This document shows positions 34,550 through 46,839 of a DNA stretch of 64,000 nt, piece by piece. A program made the translations under genes and the position numbers. Numbering within the stretch: position 1 is the first letter of the stretch; the number at the start of each line of letters is the position of its first letter. Origin of the DNA: Manihot esculenta (Eukaryota > Streptophyta > Magnoliopsida > Malpighiales > Euphorbiaceae); contig NC_035169.2 of NCBI RefSeq assembly GCF_001659605.2, positions 17,918,263 to 17,982,262 of the forward strand, in the 5' to 3' direction. Under the pieces are notes generated by a model, which worked only from the letters and a program-made list of their open reading frames with translations, was not told the origin of the DNA and did no database searches.

Positions 34550-36979
34550 GTAATTATGTTTCCACTGAAACAATGCCTTAGTAAGAGAATCTTTAAGATT
34601 CTCATTAGTGGAGCTCGCTTTATCTCAACATCTTTCTTTTTAATGATCTCTCTAATAATTTGAAATCGTCCAAGTACATACTTGGATCTTTAACGAGACC
34701 TGGATTCCATTGCTTGTGCAATGACTCTATTGTTATCACAGTTGATTGTAACGAAATCAACAATGCTGGAAACCACACCAGTTCAGAAATGAACTTCTTG
34801 ATCCAAAACTGTGTCCTTCGCTGCCTAGGACACAGAAGTGTACTTGGCTTTTGTTTATAGAATATATAGTGGTAACTAGTTTGAAATATTTCCAACTCAC
34901 TACTCCACCATTTAGAGTAAAATTATAATCAGATCAAAATCTGATTAGAAACCCGCATCTGAATATTCATGAACTTTGAGTTTATCAGTCCCTTTAAGTG
35001 ACAAAGTCATGAATCCTTTCTTGGATTCTTCCAATCTAAACTATTTTAGCACTTTATCAAAGTAAGTGGATTTGGATAAGTCAAGCAACCTTTTAGATTT
35101 ATCTTTATAGATCTTAGCAGTTTCTCCCAAATTCTTCATGAAGAAATTATTGGACAACCAAATCTCTACAGATTGTAGTAATGAAATATAATTTCCTATT
35201 ATTAATATGTCATCTACATATAAAATAAGAAATACAACTCCACTCCTATTAATCTTCTTGTATACACAAGATTCATCCATATGTTTGACAAAATCAAACT
35301 TGTTTGACTGTTTCGTTAAAATAGATATTCCAACTTCACAAAGTTTGCTTAAGTCCATAAATGGACCTTTGCAATTTGCATCCATTATTAAGAAATTTCT
35401 TGGATTTAAAACCTTCAGGTTGTGTCATGTATACATCCTCAAGAATATTTTCATTTAGGAATGCTATTTTGACATCTATTTGCTAGATTTCATAATCATA
35501 GTATATTATTATTACAAGTAACATCCTTATGGATTTAAGTATAGCTACTGGTAAAAAGGTTTCATCAAAATCAACACATTGTCTTTGTCTATAACCTTTA
35601 GCAACTAGACTAGCTTTGTATGTTTGTACATTGCCTTCCATATTAGTTTTTCTCTTAAAAACCCACTTGCACCCAATGGATTTTGTTCCTTCAGGTTCAT
35701 CAACCAAAATCCATACTTGGTTAGTATACATGGCTTCAAGCCAATTTGAAAAATTAATGTCAAACATTAGTTCTTCATAGCTGTTAGACTCATCAGGTAT
35801 GAGTGAAATATTGTTATGACTTTCCACAAGAAAGTCTAACCTTATTAGAGCATGACTTATCCTAATATATATTTGTTGTAGTATTTCAACTTGTGTATCT
35901 ATAGTAGATGTTACAATATTTGGTTCTTGTACCATTTGAATGTCTGTTTGTGGTTCTTGTGTATCTATCTGGCTCCCACTGCTTTTTTCAAAAGAAATGC
36001 TTTTCTAAAAAGATAGCATGTTGAGACAAACACATTTTCTTAATGGGATGATAGAAGTAATATTCAATAATTTCTTTTGGATATCCTACAAACTTACATT
36101 TATCTGACATGGCTCTCAACTTCTCAAATACAAGACACTTCACATAAACATCACATCCCCAAATCTTAATGTATGATAAGACTGGCCTTTTATTAGTCCA
36201 CATCTTATATGGGGTCTTATCAACATGTTTGAATGGAACTCTGTTGAGAAGGTATATCGCAGTTTGCAAGGTATTTTCCCAAAATGATGGAGGTAAGTCT
36301 ACAAGACTCATCATGGACTATTCCTTTCTGAGACTCTATTGTGTTGTGGTGTTCCAAGTAAAGTCCATTGTGAAAGAATTCCATTTTCTGTTAGATAATC
36401 ATGAAACTCTTGACTCAAACATTCACAATCTCGATTAGCTCTAAATAATTTAATATTTTTGCCAGTTTATTTTTTAACTTTAGATTTGAATTTTTTGAAC
36501 TTTTCAAATGATTCAGATTTGTATTTCATTAAATATACATAATCATATCTAGTATAGTCATCAGTGAATATAATAAAATGCAAGTACCCCTATGGTTTGG
36601 GTAGTCATTAGTCCACATACATTCGTATGTATAAGACCCAATGATTCTTGTGACCGTTCACTTTTTCCTTTAAAAGGTTTGTGGTTATTTTACCCATTAA
36701 ACAAGCTTCACAAGTTTCATACGATTTATAATCAAATGGATCATGATATCCATCTTTATGTAATTTAGTGATTTTTATTTCATTTATGTGACCAAGTCTA
36801 CAATACCTAAGATAAAATAGGTATTGATTATCTAATTTAAGTTTCTTGTTATTTATATTGAGAATAGGCTTTTCAGAATAAAAATTATATAAACCATCTA
36901 TATAAATTTCAGCTCCATAATAAGCTCCTTTATTATAAAAAAGAACAAGTATTGTTTTCGATAATAAATTTAAATCCAT
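34550..36979 (-). pseudogene. Ty1/copia polyprotein remnant (integrase, RT, RNase H)
   Basis: Read from high to low coordinates. 36608-36979: GAG-pre-integrase zinc region (RLGHINEIK...CEACLMGK). 35988-36314: integrase C-terminal part (PPSFWENTLQTAIYLLNRVP). 35483-35935: RT N-terminal part (CKWVFKRKTNMEG, LVAKGYRQRQCVDFDETF). 35041-35385: RT core with YVDDILI. 34620-34895: RNase H-like tail. Gag and the integrase catalytic centre are missing or decayed, and frames are broken by stops and shifts. The order of integrase before RT is diagnostic of copia. Confidence 0.85.
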
Positions 36980-38879
36980 TATTTAAGGCTAAAATGAAAC
37001 TGAAATAATATTTCTGCAAGGTAGTAGAACATAATAACAATTATTCAATTCTAGTAATAATGCATAAAGTAAAGGCAGATAATAAGTTTCTATAGTTAAT
37101 GCAGCAACCCTTGCTCTACTTGCTAACCATAAAGCTCAAGGCTCATGTTAGCTAACATCACACATGTAACTTGTGCATTATCATCAATATGACGAATGTA
37201 CTTATCCTTAACATCATCACTATATTTTGATAAGGAACATTAGATATGTCTTGATCGAGAGCATACAACCTCTTTTCTTACTTGAGAATAATTCTTAAAT
37301 TCCGATACCAATCTAAGAGGTTTGGTCTAGTCAATTTGTTAGCATCAAGTATTTTATGTAGGGATAGGTTATTACTCATGGTAGAAAAAGATCTACAAAT
37401 GCAGAAATAATAATTATTAGATAAGCTCTTTAATCTTAAGTAGTCTCCCATTATTTTATTTAAATTAATAGCCCCACCTATTAATTCAAAAAATTCAACA
37501 ATAATTTTTCTAGTAGGTTAGAATCCTATTTAATTTAAATAATCTTGAGTTTGCTCAACAAATTTTATAAATTGAATTAGACAGATAATATAATTTATTA
37601 ATTACATCTCTATGTGACTTTTAAATCAGTTAGGTGATAATTCTTTGTTTTTGTCATATTTAATATATCATACTTAACTCTTACTCTAAACTTACATAAT
37701 CATGAGTTTGCCCATTCAAATTAAGTAATTTAGTTAAATAGGACCATTATTCAGAAATATCAAATATTTCATATTATTAAATATATTCATGTGAAATTAA
37801 CTTTGGATTTGCCCAACAAGTTAATAAAAATTGAATTCTAATTTTATGTTGTAACAATGGATAGTAATTCGTCATGTTCTTAATATGTACTTAAAAATTT
37901 AATTAGAGATTTTAATACTAAGATTTCTATTTAAGTCTATATTATAATTATATAACATAAATATTATATACATAAACATACACTCCTAATATGTCATTCT
38001 AAATAGATAATTATAGACATTTTAAAAATAATTTTTTTGAGCCATAAAGGAAATATGATGATTTAAAAATATAGGTACAACTTCTTTGATCTTCAAAAGT
38101 TAAAAAAAGCTCCTCCAAATACATCACGTTCAATACTCCATATAATTTTTCAACATTTTCTTTTTATCTTGAATTACAAAAAATTACTCTTTATATATTC
38201 TAATTATATAACTATTATATAATATGAATAAAAAATTTCGAGTTACATCCAAGAAAAGTTAGATGAAAAGAAAATTTTACAACTCAGAATAATAAGAAAA
38301 AAACAATATATAGACCTTATTTAAAAATTATCAAAATAATTCAATCACTCATTCATATATATTGGATTTTTCAAAATTTATTCATAATTATCCATCATAC
38401 AAATAAATCATATTAAATGTATATAAAATTAAATATTAATTATATATTATATTTATTATTAATTTTATAAGCTAAAATTAAAAATTAAATAATTTAATAT
38501 AAAATTAAAAATTAATCAATTTAATATTTTAATTTTAGTGTCAAAGAAAAATAATTTATAAATAAAATAATTTTATTCAGACCTATATTAGAAAATTAAT
38601 TTTACCTGTAAATTATAAAATTAAATTTAATGTTATTAATTTTTAAAATTAATTTAATAAATAAAATAATTTTATTATTTTTTTAATTAAATTAGAAAAT
38701 ATACTAAAATTAATTTTAATCGAAAATATTTAAATGACCTAAATTAATAAAAATTATTTTAAATTAAATAGCAATTTAATTTATAGACTCAAAATATTTT
38801 TAAATTAATTTTTCAACGCAAAAGGACCACTGAAGATTTTCAAAACTCACAGGGACCAAATCATAATTTGACTAGAACT
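36980..38879. other. AT-rich intergenic DNA; possible copia primer site
   Basis: A minus-strand TTGGTATCGGAATTT near 37305 could be the copia primer site with the 5' LTR decayed beyond it. The rest to 38820 is extremely AT-rich. No gene or clear repeat. Confidence 0.35.
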
Positions 38880-39440
38880 CCATCTTCTTCCCTAAGAAGT
38901 TGCCCTAGCCGCCGCCCAAGGATCTAACAGCCCAACCAAGTAGCCCGCTCCACGCTGGTGATCGATGGTATCGCGCGGGAGGTGACCGAACCAATTCGTA
39001 CAACACTCCCTCTCTTTCGGCGACATCAAGCTGAACCAGCTCCCACCCGCAGCAGCCTTGCGTACGCCAACATCGCGATGGCATGTGCGATCTCCCAGAG
39101 TCGCGCAATCAGCCTTCTTCCGTGACTTCGAGGCGTCCGACGACGAGCTCAGCAGCCATAGAAGCGACTGCTACGCACGGCAAGCATGCGACGCCGACGA
39201 CAGGTGAGCGAAAACATTGTCGGGCGTTCTCGGAAGGACCTGCTTCAGCCTACACTGATCCCTTCCTCACGACCAGGGAGACAACCGGACACTTCTCTCA
39301 TTTGCCATGCGCGACGCAAGTGCATCGCCGGCGACAGGCATACGTCGATCGGCAGACCAGACGCGTCACCTGTCGTCCGGTGGTGCTTTGCTGGCATCGT
39401 GTTATTCATGAAGTCGATTTCCAGAAATCAGGAATCCTTT
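38880..39440. other. GC-rich island of unknown origin
   Basis: An abrupt block of about 55-60% GC in very AT-rich DNA, with many CpGs, CTAGCCGCCGCCC and GGTGATCGATGG. Frames 39083-39478 and 39186-39485 are open but resemble nothing I know. It could be a captured or decayed gene 5' region. Confidence 0.4.
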
Positions 39441-39479
39441 TTTTTAATTTACCAAAATATAATTTTAATTTTACATAAA

Positions 39480-40277
39480 ATATAAGTTCATAACAATAAA
39501 TTTGAAAAAATATTTTTGAAGAAGATCCAATTTTATTAACAAGTAAAATTTAATTCAATTAACCTAACAATAAATATAATTATCTATTATATTTTAATTA
39601 TTTAAACAGAATTTTGATACCGTTGTTAATATGAATCATTGGAATTCTGATACCATCGTGAATATGAATTATGAAGAAAATAATAATATTAAAAAGAAAA
39701 AATATTTTTTATTATTTTTAGTAAAATATAAGATTATTTATTTTAATTAAATTGTCGCAACAACCCAAAAAAATTTTAGAATCGTTTTAAAAATTTTAAA
39801 AAGAAAGAATTTTTACTTATCAGTCTACAAGCTCTAATAAAATATCCTTACAGGCTAAAATTTTAAATTTCATTATAATATTTATTTATTTATTTATTTA
39901 ATTAAATAAATATATTAAATTAAAATTTTATCTGAATGTTAATTTATATGCAATTAAAATAAATAAATACATAATGTTAAGAGAAATGGAAAAAAGAAAT
40001 ATTTTTTTAAAATAACATAAAAAATCAAAAAATTTCAGATTTTTTTTTCAATCCATACATTATAACGAAAATAATTATTAAATCACGCATAATTTAAAAA
40101 TAATTTTAAATTTTATATGTGAAATAGATATGTCCGGCACTATAAATACCGAACAAAGAGAAGTTCGACATTTATAGTGTTGAACTGCCATATAGCCCTA
40201 TTATTCGATATCAATACTAAGCGTGTTCGGACGTGATCGACACTGAGTGTTGAACATGTCCATAAGGGTTCATGCAA
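39480..40277. other. AT-rich DNA and left arm of a diffuse inverted structure
   Basis: No gene. 40060-40275 (ACGAAAATAATTATTAAATC, then GTCCGGCACTATAAATACC, TTCGACA...) is partly complementary to 44150-44270 (AGTTTGACATTTTAAGTGTCC, ATAATTATTTTCG). Confidence 0.35.
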
Positions 40278-40756
40278 GTCACAGGTAGGGATGTGCATCG
40301 GTTGGTTTGGTTCGATATCGAATCGAACCGATCAAAACCGATTTAATCGAATTGTTTCAAATTGTAAACCGAACCGAACCAAATAAGATAGAAAATCGAA
40401 TCGAATCGAACTAAACTGGTTCGGTTCGGTTCGGGTCGAAATCGCTTTTTGTCTGTATCTTCTTACACTGTCCAACAGATGACTATTTAGGTTTTGCACT
40501 AAATTACAGTTCTCTTGCACATTACCGTTTTGCGCACCACAATCTTGCAACGACCCATAAATTTCTTATATGATAAACTGTAATTTAGTCCCTTTGATTT
40601 AGTGAAATGCAACCTTTTGTCCCTCTGTTTTAAAAAATCTTCAATTTAGTCACTGTAATTTTTAAAAACTATGACATTAGTCCCTCCCGTTAGATTTTCA
40701 GTTAAATCACCGTTAATTTTAGTTAAAAAGACTAAAATACCAATTCTCTCTCCTTC

Positions 40757-40839
40757 CTCTTCCTCTTCTTCTTCTTTTTCTTCTTCTTCTTCTTCTTCTT
40801 CTTCTTCTTCTTCTTCTTCTTCTTCTTCTTCGATCTCCT

Positions 40840-40871
<32 letters not shown>

Positions 40872-40885
40872 TCTTTTCCGATCTT
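40757..40885. repeat. TTC microsatellite in left MITE arm
   Basis: Runs of TTC with interruptions, mirrored as GAA at 41424-41580. These generate poly-Ser and poly-Glu frames that are not genes. Confidence 0.9.
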
Positions 40886-40956
40886 CTTCTTCTTCAAGAT
40901 CTCAACTATTAAAATCAATCAATCAATCAGGTTATACTCTGATTTCTAACTTAATT

Positions 40957-41389
40957 GTTTTTTAATCAACAATTCATTTGCCAATTTTCACGTTTTAGTA
41001 GAAAATGACATAAAGGAGACAATGAGGATGTTGAATATTAGAATCAGAATTTTCCAGGAAATAAGAGCTCGTGCTTCTTCATTGACTTCCATCACTAAGT
41101 GTTTTTGGAATTTTTGGACAACCTTAATTGTTCTTCCTTTTCTTAATCTTCTTCTTCTCTCCACCATTAAGATGTTTTTTAATCAACAATTTGTTTCCAA
41201 TTTTCACGTTTTAGTAGAAAATGACATAAAGGAGACAATGAGGATGTTGAATATTAGAATCAGAATTTTCCAGGAAATAAGAGCTCGTGCTTCTTCATTG
41301 ACTTCCATCACTAAGTTTTTTTGGAATTTTTGGACAACCTTAATTGTTCTTCCTTTTCTTAATCTTCTTCTTCTCTCCACCATTAAGAA
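40957..41389. repeat. Two tandem ~216-bp units in the MITE core
   Basis: 40957-41173 and 41174-41389 are nearly identical (both begin GTTTTTTAATCAACAATT). The open frame 41022-41405 runs through both units, but only because the duplication is in phase. No known protein. Confidence 0.85.
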
Positions 41390-41496
41390 ATTTACTTGTC
41401 ATTGATGTTAAATTTAGTTGAGATCTTGAAGAAGAAGAAGATCGGAAAAGAGAAGAAGAAGAAGAAGAAGAAAAAGGAGATCAGGAAGGAGAAGAA

Positions 41497-41527
<31 letters not shown>

Positions 41528-42401
41528 TAGGAGATCGAAAAAGAGAAGAAGAAGAAGAAGAAGAAGAAGAGGAAGAGGAAGGAGAGAGAATGGGTATTTT
41601 AGTCTTTTTAACTAAAATTAACGGTGATTTAATTGAAAATCTAACGGGAGGGACTAATGTCATAGTTTTTAAAAATCACAGTGACTAAATTAAAGATTTT
41701 TTAAAGCAAAGGGACAAAAGGTTGCATTTCACTAAACCAGAGGGACTAAATTACAGTTTACCATTCTTATAATAAAGGAGCTCCCACATTCAGAAATACA
41801 GTAATAAGAAAACAACAACAGGTCTAATTGATGGCTAGTACAATAACCCGAAAATTCTTAACCAACCGAGGCACATTGATTGATAACGGCACCAAATTGA
41901 CAAACAAACATCGACAACAAGCATAACGTATTTGAGAAGCTTCCAACTTAAAATAGCAATCAAAACTCAGAGAGTAAATATAGACCACTTAAGAAGCAAG
42001 AAGAACCAAATAAGCCAAAGAGGCCCTTTTACCCTCAAAGAAGGGAGCTCGCTTTCTGAAAAATCCTTTATTTTCACTTGTAAATGAAAACTAATGATTC
42101 CATTTTCACTTTGATATTCCAATGATTAGATAAACTAAGTTCTCCAAAAGGAACTTATAAAATAATCCTAGAAAAATAAATCATAATTGAAAAAAAAATT
42201 TCTGGGTAACAAATTCACCTAGAAAAATACACAGCTTTGAATATGTGGGTTTAACAGCTGTGTCACTAAAGAAACTCAATTTTAAAATTTTTTATGGGAA
42301 CTTCTAATCCATTGTTTTCGATTACTAAACAAAGCACAATCCAGAAAAGGGTATTTATAGTGAAAGCATAAGGAGTAGTTTTGAAAATAGAAAGGAATTA
42401 C

Positions 42402-42854
42402 CTTGGAAGGATCTACCTTCTGAAAATTCTTGACGATGGAGACAACACGATCTGCGACGTCGGATTTGTCAAGGAAAGAGCCCCTCACGAGAGAGATGCG
42501 AGCGATGGCCGTGAGAGAGAGACGCGAAGGATGGAGAGAAGAGACTCTGGTTTTGGCGAGTGGGTGGCAGGGTGGGTGGCCGGTGGGTGGGTGGCTGTGG
42601 GACTGGCAATTGGGTGGATGGGTGGCCGTGGCTGCGGGACTGAAGCGGCGAAGGATGGAGAGAAGAGACTCTGGCTTTGGCGAGTGAGTGGGTGGCCGAG
42701 GCCGGTGGCTAGTGGGTGGCTGCGGCTGCGGGAGACGCGAAGAATGGAGAGAAGAGATTTGGTCTGTGAGAGAGATGAAGGTCGGTGGCTGTATGCCGGA
42801 TGGGAACTGGGAAGTGTGCCGAAGTGATATAACCCTATAATAAAACGGAGTCAT
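42402..42854 (-). pseudogene. Captured mitochondrial acyl carrier protein (ACP) exon fragment
   Basis: The minus-strand frame contains VRGSFLDKSDVADRVVSIVK then NFQKVDPSK (42402-42488), the N-terminal part of mature plant mitochondrial ACP, which carries acyl chains on a phosphopantetheine arm for lipoate and fatty acid synthesis. The exon ends in AAG followed by a GT splice donor (42400-42401), so genomic rather than mRNA sequence was captured. SILRRFS at 42639-42659 resembles the end of an ACP transit peptide. The DSL phosphopantetheine site is absent, so no function remains. Pro/Ser-rich repeat units (near 42528, 42652, 42741) interrupt the fragment. Confidence 0.7.
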
Positions 42855-43159
42855 TGTCGGTTTGGTTCGACCGAACTATTTTGTCTCTAAAACCGAACCG
42901 AACTGACCAATCCGAAATTTTTAAAAATTAAAACCAAACTGAACCGATTTTATTTTAAAATCAAATTAAATTATTAAATTATATCGATTCAGTCGATTAT
43001 TTCGATTCTAACTGAACAGTGTCACCTCTAGTAACAGGCGAAGTGCAGAACATATCCAGACATTTTCGGATATGTTCGGCGCTTGGAGGGGTCACATGCA
43101 TGCAAATCACTCATGCATGTAATTCCATACATGCATGTCGCCATGCATGCAATTCCATA

Positions 43160-43966
43160 CATGCATGTCGTCCATACGTGCAAGATGGATGAAATATTTT
43201 AAGATTTTAAATTATTATATTTTTAAAAAATATTAAATTTTATTAATTTTTAATTATATTTCTTTTAAACATGTTAAATTTTACTAAATATTATAAAATA
43301 TTTAATAAGACTAAAATATTAAATAAAATTAATACTAATTAATTTATATAATATTATAATATTAAAAATAAAATAATTAATAATTTTAAAATAATTTAAA
43401 AAATTAATAAGATGGATGAAATATTTTAGGATTTTAAATTATTATATTTTTTAAAAAATATTAAATTTTATTAACTTTTTTATTATATTTATTATAAAAA
43501 TATTAAATTTTATTAAATATTAAAAAAAATTTTAAAAACTTAAACATAAAATAATTATTATTTTATGTTTAAGTTTTTTTAACTTTTTTTATATTTAATT
43601 ATTTTATGTTTAAGTTTTTTTAATTTTTTTAATATTTAATAAAAAGATTAATAAAATTTAATATTTTTTAAAAATATAATAATTTAAAATCCTAAAATAT
43701 TTTATCCGTCTTATTAATTTTTTAAATTATTTTTAAATTATTAATTATTTTATTTTTAATATTATAATATTATATAAATTGATTAGTATTAATTTTATTT
43801 AATGTTTTAATCTTATTAAATATTATAAAATATTTAATAAAATTTAACATGTTTAAAAGAAATATAATTAAAAGATTAATAAAATTTAATATTTTTTTAA
43901 AAATATAATAATTTAAAATCTTAAAATATTTCATCCATCTTGCTTGTATGGGTGACATGCATGCAC
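43160..43966. repeat. Giant AT-rich inverted repeat (palindrome)
   Basis: The left arm from CATGCATGTCGTCCATACGT through CAAGATGGATGAAATATTTT is mirrored at the right by TTTCATCCATCTTG then TGTATGGGTGACATGCATGC. The centre is near 43562. Each arm is about 390 bp, so the transcript would form one long hairpin. Confidence 0.75.
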
Positions 43967-44039
43967 GGTTGCATGCATGGGTGACATGCATGCATGAGGT
44001 TGCATGTATGGGATAACATGGATGCATGTTATGCCTTGG

Positions 44040-45680
44040 ACATGATCAGGACTCAAAAGTGTCCAAAGTGTCGAACATGCACAGTCTCATAGACGTGCAT
44101 AAACCTGTGACCACCTGCGGACATGTTCGGCACTCAAGTGCCAAACATGTCCACCTTACATGCATGTCATAGGCGTGACATGTGGGTTCGTACCACATAG
44201 CAGTTTGACATTTTAAGTGTCCAACTCATTTTCAGATTCTTGTATGATTTGATAATTATTTTCGTTTTTTTCAAAATTCTTCTTCGAAAATCCAAAGTCA
44301 TCCTTCACTTTTGCTTAAAATTGCTACTATATATAATCTAGCCACCAAAATCTCCCATTTTTCCATTTTGCTCCAAAATAGAAAGAGATGAATTTATATG
44401 ATTCCTTAAGCTTGTAGAATAAGGTGAGATTTGATGCAGAAAAATCATGGTTTCCAACTGTCACGTGTGAAAGATTCTACCAGGCTTGTGCTAAGCTCTA
44501 TTGTACATGACATGCCCCAAGTTGTGCCGAGTGTTTGCCTGATCAAATTTATTCCCAAATCAACAACTTTTATTCAAAAATTTAGCTCTAATTAGCTATC
44601 AAATCATAACTAAAATTCATTGTAAATAAATAAATAAATAATAAATTCATCAAATTCTATGTAAAATAAAGAAAATTAAACTCTTAAAATAAAATTATAG
44701 TAAAATAACAAAATACCATAGTAAGGGTAAAAGATAAATAAAATGCTAAAATAAGGGCAAAATAGATAAAAAACTATCTTAAAAATATATGTATGAAATG
44801 AAAGCATCCAAAATTTCACCCAGATTTACACTCTTCCTTTGCCTAGGTCACCCTTGTGTCTTTTAGCCTAGCTTTTGTGTTCTATTTCTTTTTTTTCTTT
44901 TTTCTTTTTTTATTTTTCCATTTGTGTTCTTAATTTTGCCTAGAATACAAGTTATATGTTTTCAATCTAGCAAGTTATACGCAAAATGCCTTTTGAGTTT
45001 ATCCAAATTCACTGGTCCTTGGAACTCTTATTGAAAGCATGAGCTATCTTTCTTTAGTAACTTTACCTGGACACAAAGGCCTTGTCCTTTTTTTGAATCA
45101 ATAAATATCAACTCTTTATCCTTTTATGGGTCTACTCATTCTCAAGATCTTTACTTCTAACTAGGCTATGCATAGTTTTTGAAATTCCGAACCAAATTGA
45201 AAAATCATAGTGAATCGTATCGAAAAAAAATCGATATTATAAAAATCAAATCGTATTGAACCGAACTTATTTAGTTATTTGATTCTGATTTTGATTTTTA
45301 TCAAGAATTATGTCAGACCCATATTGAATAACCGAGTTTATATATATGTGTGTTTTAATAATTTTAGTGATATTATGATTCCATTATATAGTATAATATG
45401 TTCTATATTTCATATAGTTTCAATATAATCTTATAAATTATATTATTAAAAATATATGATTCTATTTAAAGAATTCAAAATTTAATTTTATAAATTGTTA
45501 AATAACATATAGTAAAAAATTATAAATATGTCAGAATATAAATAAAATAATTATTTTTGAGTTATTTGAGATTTAACTTAATAAAAATGTACTTCCTTGC
45601 ATATTATATATATATAATGTGACCGAAATAAAACTGTGTCATAATTGATCAATTTATAAAAAAGAGAATGTAAGGTGGTT
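44040..45680. other. AT-rich intergenic DNA
   Basis: No gene. 44040-44230 has GACATGTTCGGCACTC and CCAAACATGTCC units in inverted orientation, matching 40140-40260 and 43035-43090. 45170-45280 is a fragment with CCGAACCAAATTG / TTGAACCGAAC motifs like the hAT-like MITE ends. Confidence 0.4.
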
Positions 45681-46839
45681 GGCGCTTAAGGCAGCCACTC
45701 TAATGTTGAAATCAGTAAATTGAACAAAAAGACATGTAAGAAATTGCTTAGAACTCAAGAGTAATTGTGTCAGAATTGCATATCTTTGTCTCTATGGTCG
45801 TTAGCTTTTATACCGTAAAAATATAGAGTTATTTATAGCATTTTCTGATAATTCGGCAGGTGTTGGCTAATTGATAAGAGATCCTACTTGCTAATTGATT
45901 GAAAATTCCGTGATTACGAGCGTAACAGAGATCTGCTGGATTGTATTTGCTAATGGTAGCTTTACGTAAAGACTAGTTCCATTTATGAGAGGGCGAGTCT
46001 TGTTAAAAAAACTGGGTGTTACGGTTTTTGGGTCTTCTTTTCCACGGATAAGATTGCATATCGATTTATCGAACCCTTGTCACGTGGCCTTGTTTTATGG
46101 TAACAACTTATGGCTTACATTAGGCAATTGTTGTGTTACATCAAAAGTCTCTACGTTAGTCTTTGATTATTTAGATTCGAATGTGACAATTGTTTTCATG
46201 ATCTCGGGCACATAGCATATCTAGATTGGCTTTCCACACTAGCATTGCTTTGCCTTCTCCTGCCTATAAATGGCGATTGCCTTGTTTCTAGGGTTGCCCA
46301 TGAATGTTTAGTACTCGACCATAACTGTCGTTTGACTCTAGCTAAATAAGACTTAAAATAATATTTTTAAAAGATTTGTTAAGGGATTTACACCCGACCA
46401 AGCAACTGGTAGCCTTTACATTTTGCCTTAAAACCACTTGAAATTTTTCAATAGGTCTTATCCCCCGCCTTGTGACTCACCTAGCGGATACCAGCGTCAT
46501 GGCTATGCAATAAATAACATGAAAAAGAATAATAAGCCGATCTTAACATTCTATCATGATAACGACTTAAAGGAGTTTATTAATTGGGACTGACACTCGG
46601 TTATTAACCTGGCAGATACCTGCCTTGTAACGTTTTTCAGTAGAAACTTGACTTTATCTTTTAGAACTAATGCCAGAAGACTCGCTTGGCGGTTATCCGC
46701 CTTGTGGTGCTTTTTGGTAGAAACTCGCCTCTGTCTTTTGGGTCTAACACCCAAAGACTCGCTTGGCAGTTACCCACCTTGTTGCCTGGGCATATAATAT
46801 CTTAGGGAATTTTTGCAAAACAATACTAACACCCGATTG

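Larger units (their letters stand above)
40571..41762. mobile_element. Mutator-like foldback MITE (1192 bp), nested
   Basis: Terminal inverted repeats of about 340 bp (40571-40912 and 41412-41762), beginning with the ATAAACTGTAATTTAGTCCC type. Flanked by 9-bp TTTCTTATA (40562-40570) and ATTCTTATA (41763-41771), one mismatch. Each arm includes a TTC/GAA microsatellite. No transposase. Confidence 0.8.
40286..43030. mobile_element. hAT-like DNA transposon with captured gene fragment (2745 bp)
   Basis: Left end TAGGGATGTGCATCGGTTGG and right end ...CAGTGTCACCTCTA form degenerate inverted termini rich in GGTTCGG/TCGAACCG. Flanking 8-bp duplications are GTCACAGG (40278-40285) and GTAACAGG (43031-43038), 7 of 8 matching, as for hAT. 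No transposase frame, so non-autonomous. It contains a nested Mutator-like MITE and a piece of a mitochondrial ACP gene. Confidence 0.7.

Noticed and set aside
40646..40949. Open frames coding poly-Glu (minus) and poly-Ser (plus)
   Set aside because: Translation of the TTC/GAA microsatellite in a MITE arm; the same at 41481-41663.
42381..42827. Plus-strand 148-residue frame, Gly/Trp-rich
   Set aside because: Antisense shadow of the ACP fragment and its Pro/Ser repeats.
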